DNA of 64,000 nucleotides from Cytobacillus dafuensis. Its GTDB lineage: Bacteria; Bacillota; Bacilli; Bacillales; Cytobacillaceae. Positions 8,970-17,155 of the stretch are shown one piece after another. The stretch's first letter is position 1; the number at the start of each line of letters is the position of its first letter. The notes under the pieces are model-generated. The model did not search any database and was not told the DNA's origin. It worked only from the letters and a program-made list of their open reading frames with translations. The position numbers and the translations under genes are program-made. The stretch covers positions 3,328,001 to 3,392,000 of the forward strand of contig NZ_CP042593.1 of the NCBI RefSeq assembly GCF_007995155.1. Reading direction: 5' to 3'.

Positions 8970-10658
8970 ATGACAGTGCGGATTGAATTTGATTCCTCTT
9001 GGCAGGAGGAGTTTTTAACTAGAATTGAAAATGACGGACCTTGGGGGAACTGGGAGCTATATAAATTAGCAGTAGAAGTAGAAACTCATACCACCATTCC
9101 TGATTTTGAAGGATTGCAAGCTCCAAAACATCTTTCAGGCCTTACCCCATTGCCACATCAACTTGAAGTTGCCAAGCAGGTTGTAGAAAGTATGAATGGA
9201 AAAGCTATTCTTGCTGATGAAGTTGGATTAGGGAAAACAATTGAAGCAGGATTGATATTAAAGGAATATATGATTCGAGGATTAGTTAAAAAAGTGCTCA
9301 TTCTTGTGCCAGCCTCCCTTGTTACCCAATGGGCAATTGAGCTGAACACTAAATTCTTCATCCCTGCAGTAACACAACGTAAAAGCTATGTATGGGAGCA
9401 GTGTGATGTGGTCGTTTCATCCATTGATACCGCAAAACGTAATCCTCATAGAGATATCATATACAAGCAGGATTATGACTTAATCATTATTGATGAAGCA
9501 CATAAGCTTAAAAATAATAAAACGAAAAACTATGAGTTTGTTCAAAATTTAAAAAAGAAATTCTGTTTGCTCTTAACTGCTACTCCCATTCAAAACCGCA
9601 TTAGCGAAATCTTTAATTTAGTTTCTTTATTAAAGCCCGGGCATTTAGGAAATGAGTCAGCTTTTTATCAAAAATACAATAAAGATTCCCGTGACTTGAA
9701 TGATCATGAACATTTAAAAGAGCTTGTCAATAAAGTTATGATCCGAAACAGAAGAGCTGATACAGGTATTGAATGGACGAAGCGAAAGGTCGAAACCATT
9801 CCAATAGAATTCAATATAGAAGAAAGAGACCTTTACGATGCAGTCAGCAGCCTTCGCAGGGAAGGTGATTGGTTAAGCTCTAGCCAATTTTCTGTTATGA
9901 CACTTCAGCGTGAAGCATGCAGCAGCCGAGAAGCGGTCTATTTCACTCTTAAAAATATGCTAGAAAAACAAGTTGAGCCCTCAAAAGATTTCCAAGACCA
10001 TATTCAAGCTTTAATCTCTAAGGTGGAAGCTGTTCAGCAAAATTCAAAAGCCGAAAAAGCACTTGAATTAATTCAGCAAATCAATGATAAAGTGATCATT
10101 TTTACAGAATATAGGGCAACGCAGATGTATTTGCAATGGTTCCTCAAACAATACGGAATTACATCCGTTCCATTTAGAGGAGGTTTCAAACGAGGGAAAA
10201 AGGACTGGATGAGGGAGCTTTTCCAAAAAAACGCCCAAGTCCTTATTGCTACTGAAGCAGGCGGTGAAGGTATTAATCTTCAATTTTGTAATCATATTAT
10301 CAATTTTGATCTGCCATGGAATCCAATGAGGCTTGAGCAGAGAATCGGTCGTATACATCGCCTCGGACAGGAGAAAGACGTTATGATCTATAATTTTGCC
10401 ATAAAGGATACTGTTGAAGAGCATATTTTAAAACTTTTATATGAAAAAATTCATCTATTTGAAAAAGTAATTGGCGATTTAGATGATATTCTGACAAAAC
10501 TGGATTTTGGTAATGTAGAGGATCATCTAGTTGATATTTTTGGCAAATCAGCTTCAGAAGGAGAAATGAGAATCAAAATGGAGAATTTAACAGCGATGAT
10601 TCAGTTTGCTGAAGAAATACGGGAAGGTGAGAGAAATGCAGCAACAGGAAATTCATAA
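8970..10658 (+). CDS. yqhH: SNF2-family DEAD/DEAH helicase-like ATPase YqhH
   Basis: A 562-residue SWI2/SNF2-type ATPase, close in length to B. subtilis YqhH. Motif I is ILADEVGLGKTIEAG at about 74-88, motif II IIDEAHKLKN, motif III LLTATPIQN; the second RecA lobe has ATEAGGEGINLQ and motif VI QRIGRIHRLGQ. Proteins of this group move on double-stranded DNA and often remodel DNA-bound proteins such as RNA polymerase, but the substrate of YqhH is not known. GGAG precedes ATG at 8970. It overlaps yqhG by 23 bp and is transcribed divergently from gcvT. Confidence 0.9.
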   Translation: MTVRIEFDSSWQEEFLTRIENDGPWGNWELYKLAVEVETHTTIPDFEGLQAPKHLSGLTPLPHQLEVAKQVVESMNGKAILADEVGLGKTIEAGLILKEYMIRGLVKKVLILVPASLVTQWAIELNTKFFIPAVTQRKSYVWEQCDVVVSSIDTAKRNPHRDIIYKQDYDLIIIDEAHKLKNNKTKNYEFVQNLKKKFCLLLTATPIQNRISEIFNLVSLLKPGHLGNESAFYQKYNKDSRDLNDHEHLKELVNKVMIRNRRADTGIEWTKRKVETIPIEFNIEERDLYDAVSSLRREGDWLSSSQFSVMTLQREACSSREAVYFTLKNMLEKQVEPSKDFQDHIQALISKVEAVQQNSKAEKALELIQQINDKVIIFTEYRATQMYLQWFLKQYGITSVPFRGGFKRGKKDWMRELFQKNAQVLIATEAGGEGINLQFCNHIINFDLPWNPMRLEQRIGRIHRLGQEKDVMIYNFAIKDTVEEHILKLLYEKIHLFEKVIGDLDDILTKLDFGNVEDHLVDIFGKSASEGEMRIKMENLTAMIQFAEEIREGERNAATGNS

Positions 10659-11430
10659 TTTCCTCGAGAAATATTTCTATGCGAACGGATGCGAAATCAT
10701 TCAAAACGGGCAAGGCTATTTAACTGTACAGCTTACAATTGAACTAGATAAAGAGCTGATGAATAGGCCTTTTTACTGGCATTATTTAGAAAAAACTGGT
10801 GGAGTACCTAATCCAATGCAGCTCACATTGATTACAAATCCACATCTTGTTTCTGATCAAATGAAAGGGGAGACCATTCACTTTGGATCCCCTCGCCTCC
10901 ACCAAATTTTTGAGTCAACGAAAAACTTAGCCGGCTCTATTCGTTTATATGAAAAGCACAATAAACCACCAGGACAGCAGACTCCTTTAAGACCTTGGCT
11001 TGGTATGAATATCCGGATCTCATATGAATGCGACAGGAAAAGAGATGTCTTTAAATCAATTGGGTTACAATTAATAAATGGGCAAATGATTGAGGGTTTT
11101 CATGATAAACTTCTAAACTTACCTCTGACACCGAAAATTCCTGACTATTCGTTTACACTCTCACCATTAATTATGCCTAAGAGTGGCATATCAAGAGTGG
11201 AAAATTTCTTGAGATATAAGCTTGAACATGAGGATCACTCTTGGGCTGAAGATGCAAGAAAACGCTGGCAAAAGGATTTAAAATTGCTGGAACATTTTTA
11301 CGAAGAAGCTGAGGAAAAAGATGAAAGCTATGAAATTGAAAAAACAGCTTTAAAAGAGCAATACGAGCCAAAGGTTAAAATTTCAATCGTAAACGGTGGT
11401 TTGTTTTATTTAACAGATCAAGCTGTTTAA
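10636..11430 (+). CDS. yqhG: YqhG family protein
   Basis: A soluble protein of 264 residues, conserved next to yqhH in Bacillaceae. No catalytic motif is recognisable. The central part has LRPWLGMNIRISYECDRKRD and the C-terminus is rich in charged, probably helical sequence (about 190-245). The start MQQQEIHNFLEKYF at 10636 is preceded by AGGTGAGAGAA; an ATG ten codons upstream lies within yqhH and has no ribosome site. The overlap with yqhH suggests coupled translation and a shared function. Confidence 0.85.
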   Translation: MQQQEIHNFLEKYFYANGCEIIQNGQGYLTVQLTIELDKELMNRPFYWHYLEKTGGVPNPMQLTLITNPHLVSDQMKGETIHFGSPRLHQIFESTKNLAGSIRLYEKHNKPPGQQTPLRPWLGMNIRISYECDRKRDVFKSIGLQLINGQMIEGFHDKLLNLPLTPKIPDYSFTLSPLIMPKSGISRVENFLRYKLEHEDHSWAEDARKRWQKDLKLLEHFYEEAEEKDESYEIEKTALKEQYEPKVKISIVNGGLFYLTDQAV

Positions 11431-11473
11431 AAACAGCTTGGAAGCACGGCATTCGCCAGTTCCTTTACTAGCC

Positions 11474-11505
11474 AAAAGAAACCGGTCATTTGACCGGTTT
11501 CTTTT
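11474..11505. terminator. Bidirectional terminator between yqhG and yqzE/comG
   Basis: A perfect 15-bp inverted repeat with a two-base loop, AAAAGAAACCGGTCA-TT-TGACCGGTTTCTTTT. The T tracts are inside both arms, so it can end both convergent transcripts. The preceding stretch (11430-11473) contains a degenerate copy of the GGCATTCGCCA repeat described in the findings. Confidence 0.88.
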
Positions 11506-11510
11506 GCTGT

Positions 11511-11696
11511 TCACTTTCCTCTTTTTCTTTTGACATAATAGTACAAAATATAAGGAATCACACCGAACCACCGAAATAAAAATGGCTCTTTCATATCTTT
11601 TTTTTCAAGACGATTTCTTTTCCGTTCATTTTTGGGCTGATCAATATATTTAACTACTGTTTGGGTAATGTATTTTACGTAATCATTCGATTTCAA
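11511..11696 (-). CDS. yqzE: YqzE family small protein
   Basis: A 61-residue basic protein, MKSNDYVKYITQTVVKYIDQ at the start, then KNERKRNR and RWFGVIPYILYYYVKRKRGK at the end. This is the YqzE family found directly downstream of comGG. Start: TTG at 11696, preceded by AGGTGAT; longer in-frame starts would put the ribosome site inside the gene. Function unknown; it may be cotranscribed with comG. Confidence 0.8.
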   Translation of the reverse strand: MKSNDYVKYITQTVVKYIDQPKNERKRNRLEKKDMKEPFLFRWFGVIPYILYYYVKRKRGK

Positions 11697-11807
11697 TGGC
11701 ATCACCTGCTCATTTACATATACTTTTTGATCATTTATCTTAGCTTTCAATTCAAGTATGTCCTTTAACAAAAATTAATAATCAGATGATGAAATTTTGC
11801 AACTAAA

Positions 11808-12191
11808 TTAATTTCTTTCTACCCATTTAATCATCTTACCTGATTCTTCATCAAAATAACCAAACCCCTTGATATCAGGATATGATCCTATTTTTAAATT
11901 GAAGGTTACCATGTACAGAGTTGCAGTAAGTTGAGACGTTTCATAACGAATCGTTCCATCAGTAAACGTAAAGAAGCCTGAGAAAAGTTCTTCATCCCCC
12001 TCTATTAATATATTCTCAACCCTTTTCATTGAGCTTAATAAATAGTATTCTTGCTTTAATATCGCCTCTGATTCTTTTAAAAAACGTACTTCCGATAAGT
12101 AAGAGTCAATTTGAACGGAGAGCACTAGAGCAGCAAGCAAAATAAAGCAAAATGTAAGTGGATACGTAAAGCCCCTTTCATTCTGCAGCAT
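11808..12191 (-). CDS. comGG: Competence pseudopilus protein ComGG
   Basis: A 127-residue minor pseudopilin. A short basic leader (MLQNERG) is followed by the hydrophobic stretch FTYPLTFCFILLAALVLSVQ. The Gly-Phe junction resembles a prepilin processing site, but the usual Glu at +5 is absent, as in known ComGG proteins, which are not processed by ComC. Last gene of comG, overlapping comGF by 14 bp. Needed, with the other pseudopilins, for DNA uptake in competent cells. Confidence 0.85.
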   Translation of the reverse strand: MLQNERGFTYPLTFCFILLAALVLSVQIDSYLSEVRFLKESEAILKQEYYLLSSMKRVENILIEGDEELFSGFFTFTDGTIRYETSQLTATLYMVTFNLKIGSYPDIKGFGYFDEESGKMIKWVERN

Positions 12192-12660
12192 GTTCTTCCT
12201 CCAGATTAATATAAGAGAAAAGAAGCGCAGAATGGGATTGATTATATAAATCCTCTACTGTAAGTTTCATCCCGTCTCGAATAGGGGTAAAGTTGAATGA
12301 ATCCACTTTCTGAAGTACAATTTCATGCCCTTCATTATTTACTCTCCGTCGCATATTTGTTCCATATTTCTCATAGCTGACATTCTGGCCGTTCTTTCTT
12401 AATATTATCTTGTTTTCATATACCTCCAAGCCTTCTGACAACCTTAGCTCTTTTTTTAACTGACTGACAAATACTTGCCATTCCATCCTGCTCACTCTTG
12501 CTTCTAGCCCCTTATTATCCAATAAAAATTTCATGCATATGGAAAAAAAAGAAACGATAAGAAGAAAAATAGAAAATGCATATAGCATTTCAAGCATCGT
12601 AAACCCTCTACTATTCAAATATTTCGCACTTCTTGTATTCATTTTTAAGAATGTCCTCAT
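12178..12660 (-). CDS. comGF: Competence minor pseudopilin ComGF
   Basis: A 160-residue protein with a type IV prepilin-like segment RGFTMLEMLYAFSIFLLIVSFF (about 18-39) and a C-terminal pilin-like domain typical of ComGF. Two starts are possible: ATG 12660, inside comGE, with GGAGG twelve bases upstream, and ATG 12642 with a GAGGA. The leader before the GF junction is about 17-19 residues with the first and shorter with the second. Overlaps comGE by 50 bp. Confidence 0.83.
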   Translation of the reverse strand: MRTFLKMNTRSAKYLNSRGFTMLEMLYAFSIFLLIVSFFSICMKFLLDNKGLEARVSRMEWQVFVSQLKKELRLSEGLEVYENKIILRKNGQNVSYEKYGTNMRRRVNNEGHEIVLQKVDSFNFTPIRDGMKLTVEDLYNQSHSALLFSYINLEEEHAAE

Positions 12661-12943
12661 ATTTCACGCAAACCTCCAATCTACCAGAACGAACAGAGTC
12701 TTGATAGACTTCATAAACAGTTTGATTTATTTTAATTATTTCATGAACAGGAACCCTTTGTTCCTTCTTAGCTGTTTGTAAAGTCTCATATAAAAGTTGA
12801 GTCCCATCATATTCCTGATGCAATTGAATGGTTCGATTAATGAGTCCCATTATAAGGGGGAAAAAGACCATCGCTATGACTAGCCAAGCGGATAAAGATA
12901 AAAGCATCTCAACCAAGAAAAATCCATTATTCCTTCTGCACAT
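12611..12943 (-). CDS. comGE: Competence minor pseudopilin ComGE
   Basis: A 110-residue pseudopilin: leader MCRRNNG, then FFLVEMLLSLSAWLVIAMVFF, with Glu at +5 after the Gly-Phe cleavage point. The start ATG 12943 is preceded by AAGGGAAGG, and lies 17 bp inside comGD; the longer frame begins with TTG and would place this site inside the gene. Part of the minor-pilin tip complex. Confidence 0.85.
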   Translation of the reverse strand: MCRRNNGFFLVEMLLSLSAWLVIAMVFFPLIMGLINRTIQLHQEYDGTQLLYETLQTAKKEQRVPVHEIIKINQTVYEVYQDSVRSGRLEVCVKYEDILKNEYKKCEIFE

Positions 12944-13367
12944 AAAACCTTCCCTTTCCAATTAAAAAAGTAAATTTGTACCTTTCCTTATCAATAAAGA
13001 TCCAGAACGAGCCGAATTTACTAATATTTCCATCAGCCTGAAATTGAAAAAAGAGCTTCATGGATCCTGGCTGAATCTTAATCCTCTCAGGAATTTCCCT
13101 TTCGATTAGATATTGGGAGCTTAGCTTTTCATGAATATAATAGGCATCATATTCGATTGGAAAATACACGATTACTTCAGTTTGATGGGAAATAGCATAT
13201 TGTTGTGCAAACAAAAAGTCTGATTTTAATTGGGAAAAAAATTGTTGTTTTTCAATGGAGCTAAATTGGGGCTTTAACAGAAAGACTGAAAAAGAGGTAA
13301 TGACGAAAAAAACACTCAATACAAACAAAGATTCTATCAAGGTGAAGCCAGCTTCTCGGCTTCTCAT
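12927..13367 (-). CDS. comGD: Competence minor pseudopilin ComGD
   Basis: A 146-residue prepilin: leader MRSREAG, then FTLIESLFVLSVFFVITSFSVFLL. The Gly-Phe junction with Glu at +5 marks cleavage by the prepilin peptidase ComC. The C-terminal globular part contains beta-rich sequence as in GspH-like minor pilins. The ATGA overlap with the comGC stop indicates coupled translation. Confidence 0.88.
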   Translation of the reverse strand: MRSREAGFTLIESLFVLSVFFVITSFSVFLLKPQFSSIEKQQFFSQLKSDFLFAQQYAISHQTEVIVYFPIEYDAYYIHEKLSSQYLIEREIPERIKIQPGSMKLFFQFQADGNISKFGSFWIFIDKERYKFTFLIGKGRFYVQKE

Positions 13368-13696
13368 TCAGAAGAAGACTCCTTTTTAACTAGTATTACT
13401 TTTCCATCTTCTGCAATCGAGATATTTTCTCCATTTGGACATGAGGTTTCCCCTTCATTAAGATATTTTTCATCTACAAGTGTTTGAATGCTAGCAGGGG
13501 GTTTTTTATGCTCAATTTCATATGCTTGTACCTGGGCTTGTACCATTTGCACGAATGCTTCACATCCTTTATTATTTATCGATGAATTATGCTTCGTAAT
13601 ATTTGGAATTGTAATAATTAGTAGAATTGATATAACAAGCAAAACAATTAACATTTCTATTAATGTGAAACCCTTTATATTTTTAAGCAATCTCAT
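13364..13696 (-). CDS. comGC: Competence major pseudopilin ComGC
   Basis: A 110-residue prepilin, the main subunit of the competence pseudopilus. Leader MRLLKNIKG is followed by FTLIEMLIVLLVISILLIITIP, a textbook cleavage and N-methylation site. Two cysteines (NKGCEAF and ETSCPNG) match the known intramolecular disulfide of ComGC. The start at 13696 follows GGAGGG and lies 2 bp from the comGB stop; an in-frame upstream extension would overlap comGB by 90 bp and has no signal. Confidence 0.93.
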   Translation of the reverse strand: MRLLKNIKGFTLIEMLIVLLVISILLIITIPNITKHNSSINNKGCEAFVQMVQAQVQAYEIEHKKPPASIQTLVDEKYLNEGETSCPNGENISIAEDGKVILVKKESSSE

Positions 13697-13698
13697 TT

Positions 13699-14730
13699 CT
13701 ATATTCCCTCCAATAAATGAAACATTGGTAATAGAACTGCTAAATACATCGAAACAATTAAAAAACCAATTACAGTATATAGACAAGGCTGAATTGTTTT
13801 TAGCAATTTTTCTGATCTTTCTTCAATTAAATTTAAACAGTGTCTGCTAAAGAATAATAATTCTTGGTCAAGCTTTCCGTTTTTCTGTCCATGTCTAATG
13901 ATGTTTGGTAGCTCACTGTCAAAAAAAGGATAAATCTTTAATATTTCTTCCAGCTTCTCCCCCTTACGTAAGCTCTGCTTTATTTCTAATCCTAATTCTT
14001 GATAAAGCGGCTGCTTATCATTCTTTTCAAATAGACTCAAGGCCTCATGAATGGATACACCCCCAGCTAATAAATAACTGATCTGTACTGAAAAAAATTG
14101 AGTATAAAATAATTTTAGGAAGTGGCCAATGATAGGAATAGAAACGAGCAAATTTTTTTGTTTAATCTGGGAATGTTTTTTAAATATCAGCCCATAATAC
14201 CCGAAGAAAATGAGGAAAAGAGAACCTGTGCCCCCTATTAGAAATGGCATCATTTCACCATACGATGAAACGACCTTCATGAAAAAGTTTGGCTCTAGAT
14301 TCATTGAAATAAACAAGGAGGAAAATCTCGGCAGTATTACATAGTCAACGAAGATAAACAAAACAACAGTAATAAAGATCAACATTAAAGGATATACAAG
14401 TAACTTCTTTAGTTTTTCAAAATCCTTATCCCTTTTAAGCATCATTTCGCTGCCTTCTTGGATAGCACTCGCTAAGCCGCCATGCTGCTCTGCGAAGTAT
14501 ACATAGCCAATTAAATTTTTATTGAAGTTTAATTTTGATAAAATTTGATAAAAAGGATAACCCTCTCTTAAATCTGCGAGACATCCTCTAACCTCCTCTT
14601 TTTTATTTTGCGGCAGCTGATACAAGATTGATTCAATTGCTTCTGATAAGGGATAACCTCTTACTAGCAGCTCGCCTGTTCTTTTTAAAAAATGACTTTG
14701 CTCTTGCAGATTCCATTTACGCTTTCGCAT
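13699..14730 (-). CDS. comGB: Competence pilus inner-membrane platform ComGB
   Basis: A 343-residue GspF/PilC-family platform protein that couples the ComGA ATPase to pseudopilus growth. Two cytoplasmic T2SSF domains (about 10-130 and 210-330) each precede membrane segments: LMLIFITVVLFIFVDYVILP, MPFLIGGTGSLFLIFFGYY, and the C-terminal PCLYTVIGFLIVSMYLAVLLPMF. Overlaps comGA by 14 bp. Confidence 0.92.
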   Translation of the reverse strand: MRKRKWNLQEQSHFLKRTGELLVRGYPLSEAIESILYQLPQNKKEEVRGCLADLREGYPFYQILSKLNFNKNLIGYVYFAEQHGGLASAIQEGSEMMLKRDKDFEKLKKLLVYPLMLIFITVVLFIFVDYVILPRFSSLFISMNLEPNFFMKVVSSYGEMMPFLIGGTGSLFLIFFGYYGLIFKKHSQIKQKNLLVSIPIIGHFLKLFYTQFFSVQISYLLAGGVSIHEALSLFEKNDKQPLYQELGLEIKQSLRKGEKLEEILKIYPFFDSELPNIIRHGQKNGKLDQELLFFSRHCLNLIEERSEKLLKTIQPCLYTVIGFLIVSMYLAVLLPMFHLLEGI

Positions 14731-15787
14731 AATCTAGTACCCACCGCTCATATTCAGATTCCTTGATATACCCAAGAGCAATGCCCTTTTTAATGACATC
14801 TTTCAATGTTAAATATTCTACCTTTGATTTTTCACCCTTCGCACCCATCATAGCTGCATTTAACGCTCTCCCTGCAAGAAGCTCAAAAACACTTGCTCTC
14901 TTCCATCTACCATAGCTGTAGCAGAAAGGAGAGCACTCCCCCTGGCAAAATGGGCACCTTAACTCGACAAGCCTTTGTGCTGTTACTGCAACAAGCGTTT
15001 GTTCAATCTCGAGCCAGTTAACTCCGAATTCATTTAATCTGTAGATAGCCCCCTTTGCATCCCTAGTATGCATTGTACTTAATACAAGATGTCCCGTTAA
15101 TGCTGCCCGAACTGCGATTTTTGCCGTTTCGGCATCTCTTATTTCACCCACCATAATGATATCCGGATCATGTCTAAGAATGGCCTTTAGCCCAGCAGCA
15201 TAGGAGACACCTGCTTTTTCATTCACTTGTACTTGAAGAACCAAATCATTATCTTTTTCTATTGGATCTTCTAGCGTTATTATATTGCGATTGAACATAT
15301 GGGAGGTTTCGTTTAAAAGGGAGTACAATGTTGTAGTCTTTCCTGAGCCGGTCGGACCAGTGAATATAATTAATCCGTGAGCATGCTTCAATAAAGCGAG
15401 CATTTTTCGTGTCATAGCTGGGAATAAAGAGATTTGGAAAAAAGGAATTTGTTCCTGCTGAGGGAGGATTCTGATTACGAGACTTTCATTATGACTGGAA
15501 GGAAGGGTGGATAATCGAAGGCCAATCATTTGCCCATCTACTGAATAGGAGTATGCCCCACTTTGCGGCCGTCTTTTTTCACCAATGTCCATGGAAGCTG
15601 TAAATTTAAAATGGGAAATGAGTCTGTCACATTCTTCTTTCGGTAAATACAGTCTTGGAATTAATTTGTTAGCGAGGCGCAACTGGATGAGTGTGTCTTT
15701 CCTTCGGGGAACAATATGAATGTCTGAGGCTTGATTTCTTACTGCATCTTTAATAATTCTTTCAGCGAGCTTTTCTATTATGTTCAA
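14717..15787 (-). CDS. comGA: Competence traffic ATPase ComGA
   Basis: The GspE/PilB-type ATPase that drives competence pseudopilus assembly. Walker A is FTGPTGSGKTTT, the Asp box TLEDPIE, Walker B IMVGEIRDAETA and the His box HLVLSTMHTRD; a cysteine pair CPFCQGEC occurs late, as in ComGA. The family length of 356 residues is obtained from TTG at 15787; frames further upstream lack a start with a ribosome site. AAAGGTGG lies 12 bases before that TTG. A three-codon frame ATG-TTC-AAT-TGA follows AAAGGTGG more closely and ends on the TTG, so coupled initiation is possible. Confidence 0.92.
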   Translation of the reverse strand: MNIIEKLAERIIKDAVRNQASDIHIVPRRKDTLIQLRLANKLIPRLYLPKEECDRLISHFKFTASMDIGEKRRPQSGAYSYSVDGQMIGLRLSTLPSSHNESLVIRILPQQEQIPFFQISLFPAMTRKMLALLKHAHGLIIFTGPTGSGKTTTLYSLLNETSHMFNRNIITLEDPIEKDNDLVLQVQVNEKAGVSYAAGLKAILRHDPDIIMVGEIRDAETAKIAVRAALTGHLVLSTMHTRDAKGAIYRLNEFGVNWLEIEQTLVAVTAQRLVELRCPFCQGECSPFCYSYGRWKRASVFELLAGRALNAAMMGAKGEKSKVEYLTLKDVIKKGIALGYIKESEYERWVLDYAKA

Positions 15788-15824
15788 TTGAACATGACAC
15801 CACCTTTTTTGTATATTCGACCTT

Positions 15825-15881
15825 ATTATATATTTTCCATAATTTTTTGACAAATATTTCGCATTAAAAAAATAAATTTTT
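15825..15881 (-). promoter_or_regulatory. comG promoter with candidate ComK box
   Basis: The reverse strand has -35 TTGTCA (15848-15853), 17-bp spacer and -10 TATAAT (15825-15830). Upstream, at 15869-15881, is AAAA-N5-TTTT, one complete ComK half-box; eight bases further towards the -35 there is only a degenerate second half (GAAA-N5-GTCA). ComK control of comG is established in B. subtilis; here the site is inferred. Confidence 0.55.
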
Positions 15882-16051
15882 ATAAAATAATATAAAGCCT
15901 TTCCTTGTTTAGAGAAGACCTTTATCTCATTGAATATTTCTGAGTACCTGAGGGAATATTTGTGAACATTTTATAAACTTATAGTGAATACAGTGTTAAC
16001 TCTTGGGACCTGTATTATAATAGAATCAATATCGGTCTGAGGTGAGTCAAG

Positions 16052-16753
16052 GTGGAACAAACTTTAAAAATTACAAATGTGTTATCTGATCCAACACGCT
16101 ACTATATTTATCAATACATAACAAAAAGACATAATGAAGTAACTGTTCAGGAAATTGCGGACAATTTTAATATTCATCCTAACGTTGCAAGACTTCATTT
16201 ATCAAAGTTAGAAGATGTCAATATGCTTGTCTCTGAAACACAAAAAACGGGAAAAGGAGGCCGGCCAAGCAGACTTTATCGCTTATCGGATGATGTCATT
16301 CAGCTTCATTTCCCGTATCGAGACTACCAGCTTTTATCAAAAATTGCGATGCAAACACTGCTATCCCTTGGAGAGCAAGCTAAGAGTGCGTTATATGAAA
16401 CGGGAAAAAAATTTGGTCTTGAATTGATTGATCAGGAAAAGAACCGCTCCTCACAATTTAATGAATCACTTTCCTTTGATCAAAAATTGAATATCATTAA
16501 AAATGCAGCTACTATGTCAGGCTTTCATCCTGAGTTTGAAGCAAATGATGAAAAAACAAAGATCTACTTCCAAATATTTAATTGCCCATTCAAAGAAGTA
16601 GCTGCAGATCATGAAGAATCAGTATGTAATATGCATTTTGAATTTCTAAAAGGTATGTTTGAAGCCTTATTCGATGAAATTGAGTTAATTGAAAAGGAAA
16701 ACATGCTAAATGGCTGTGAATCATGCTCCTATCATGCATTCGTCACAAACTAG
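16052..16753 (+). CDS. SufR-like winged-helix regulator with C-terminal cysteine cluster
   Basis: A 233-residue DNA-binding protein. The N-terminal winged helix-turn-helix (about 5-80, VQEIADNFNIHPNVARLHLSKL) is followed by GGRPSRLYRLS, the wing. The C-terminal half has C178, C192, C222 and C225 in the arrangement NCPF...VCNMH...GCESCSYH, like the iron-sulfur sensing region of SufR-family regulators. Binding of a cluster is therefore likely but not shown. Starts with GTG after AGGTGAG. It occupies the place of mgsR (yqgZ) in B. subtilis and lies upstream of yqgY in the same direction; its targets are unknown. Confidence 0.7.
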   Translation: MEQTLKITNVLSDPTRYYIYQYITKRHNEVTVQEIADNFNIHPNVARLHLSKLEDVNMLVSETQKTGKGGRPSRLYRLSDDVIQLHFPYRDYQLLSKIAMQTLLSLGEQAKSALYETGKKFGLELIDQEKNRSSQFNESLSFDQKLNIIKNAATMSGFHPEFEANDEKTKIYFQIFNCPFKEVAADHEESVCNMHFEFLKGMFEALFDEIELIEKENMLNGCESCSYHAFVTN

Positions 16754-16766
16754 CAACAAAGAGTTA

Positions 16767-16829
16767 TTTACTTTTAAGCTGGAAATAACTTATAATATGT
16801 AATGATGTACTTATAATATGTAATGTTGT
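16767..16829 (+). promoter_or_regulatory. Promoter region with 21-bp tandem repeat before yqgY
   Basis: Two 21-bp copies, differing at one base, stand head to tail at 16788-16808 and 16809-16829; each contains TATAATATG. The first TATAAT (16791-16796) has TTTACT 18 bp upstream, giving a plausible sigma-A promoter; the second copy duplicates the -10 hexamer. Confidence 0.5.
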
Positions 16830-16858
16830 ATTTTTTTGGGATAAAAGGAGGGATACAT

Positions 16859-17104
16859 ATGGATCGTATGTACAGAGTATTAGGCTTCTGGACGGGGATT
16901 TTTGCTGTCATGTTCTTTGTAGGCGACATGTATACAACATCTTTAATCTTCTTCGGCCAAACAGGATTTTTCCTACTTTTAAGTTACTTAAAGCTTTCAG
17001 AACGTATGTATATGTATGTTTTTGGAGCATATTTAACAGTGTTCTTTATTGGCTTTACATACTGGAGTACATTTATGATGACTCCAGGCGTAAGCGGCCA
17101 CTAA
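16859..17104 (+). CDS. yqgY: Small membrane protein, DUF2626 family (YqgY)
   Basis: An 81-residue protein with three hydrophobic segments at about 6-22, 27-42 and 49-70 and short loops, ending MMTPGVSGH. The length and the MDRMYRVLGFWTGIFAVMFF start match the DUF2626 family, function unknown. AAAGGAGGG lies eight bases before ATG 16859; in-frame codons upstream fall in the tandem promoter repeat and are not coding. Confidence 0.82.
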   Translation: MDRMYRVLGFWTGIFAVMFFVGDMYTTSLIFFGQTGFFLLLSYLKLSERMYMYVFGAYLTVFFIGFTYWSTFMMTPGVSGH

Positions 17105-17121
17105 GAAGTGAATACGTACAT

Positions 17122-17155
17122 AATAAAAAAGCGATGAATCATCGCTTTTTTATTT
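17122..17155. terminator. Bidirectional terminator between yqgY and the methyltransferase gene
   Basis: Hairpin GCGATGA / TCATCGC with A6 before and T6 after, convergent genes on both sides. Confidence 0.85.
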
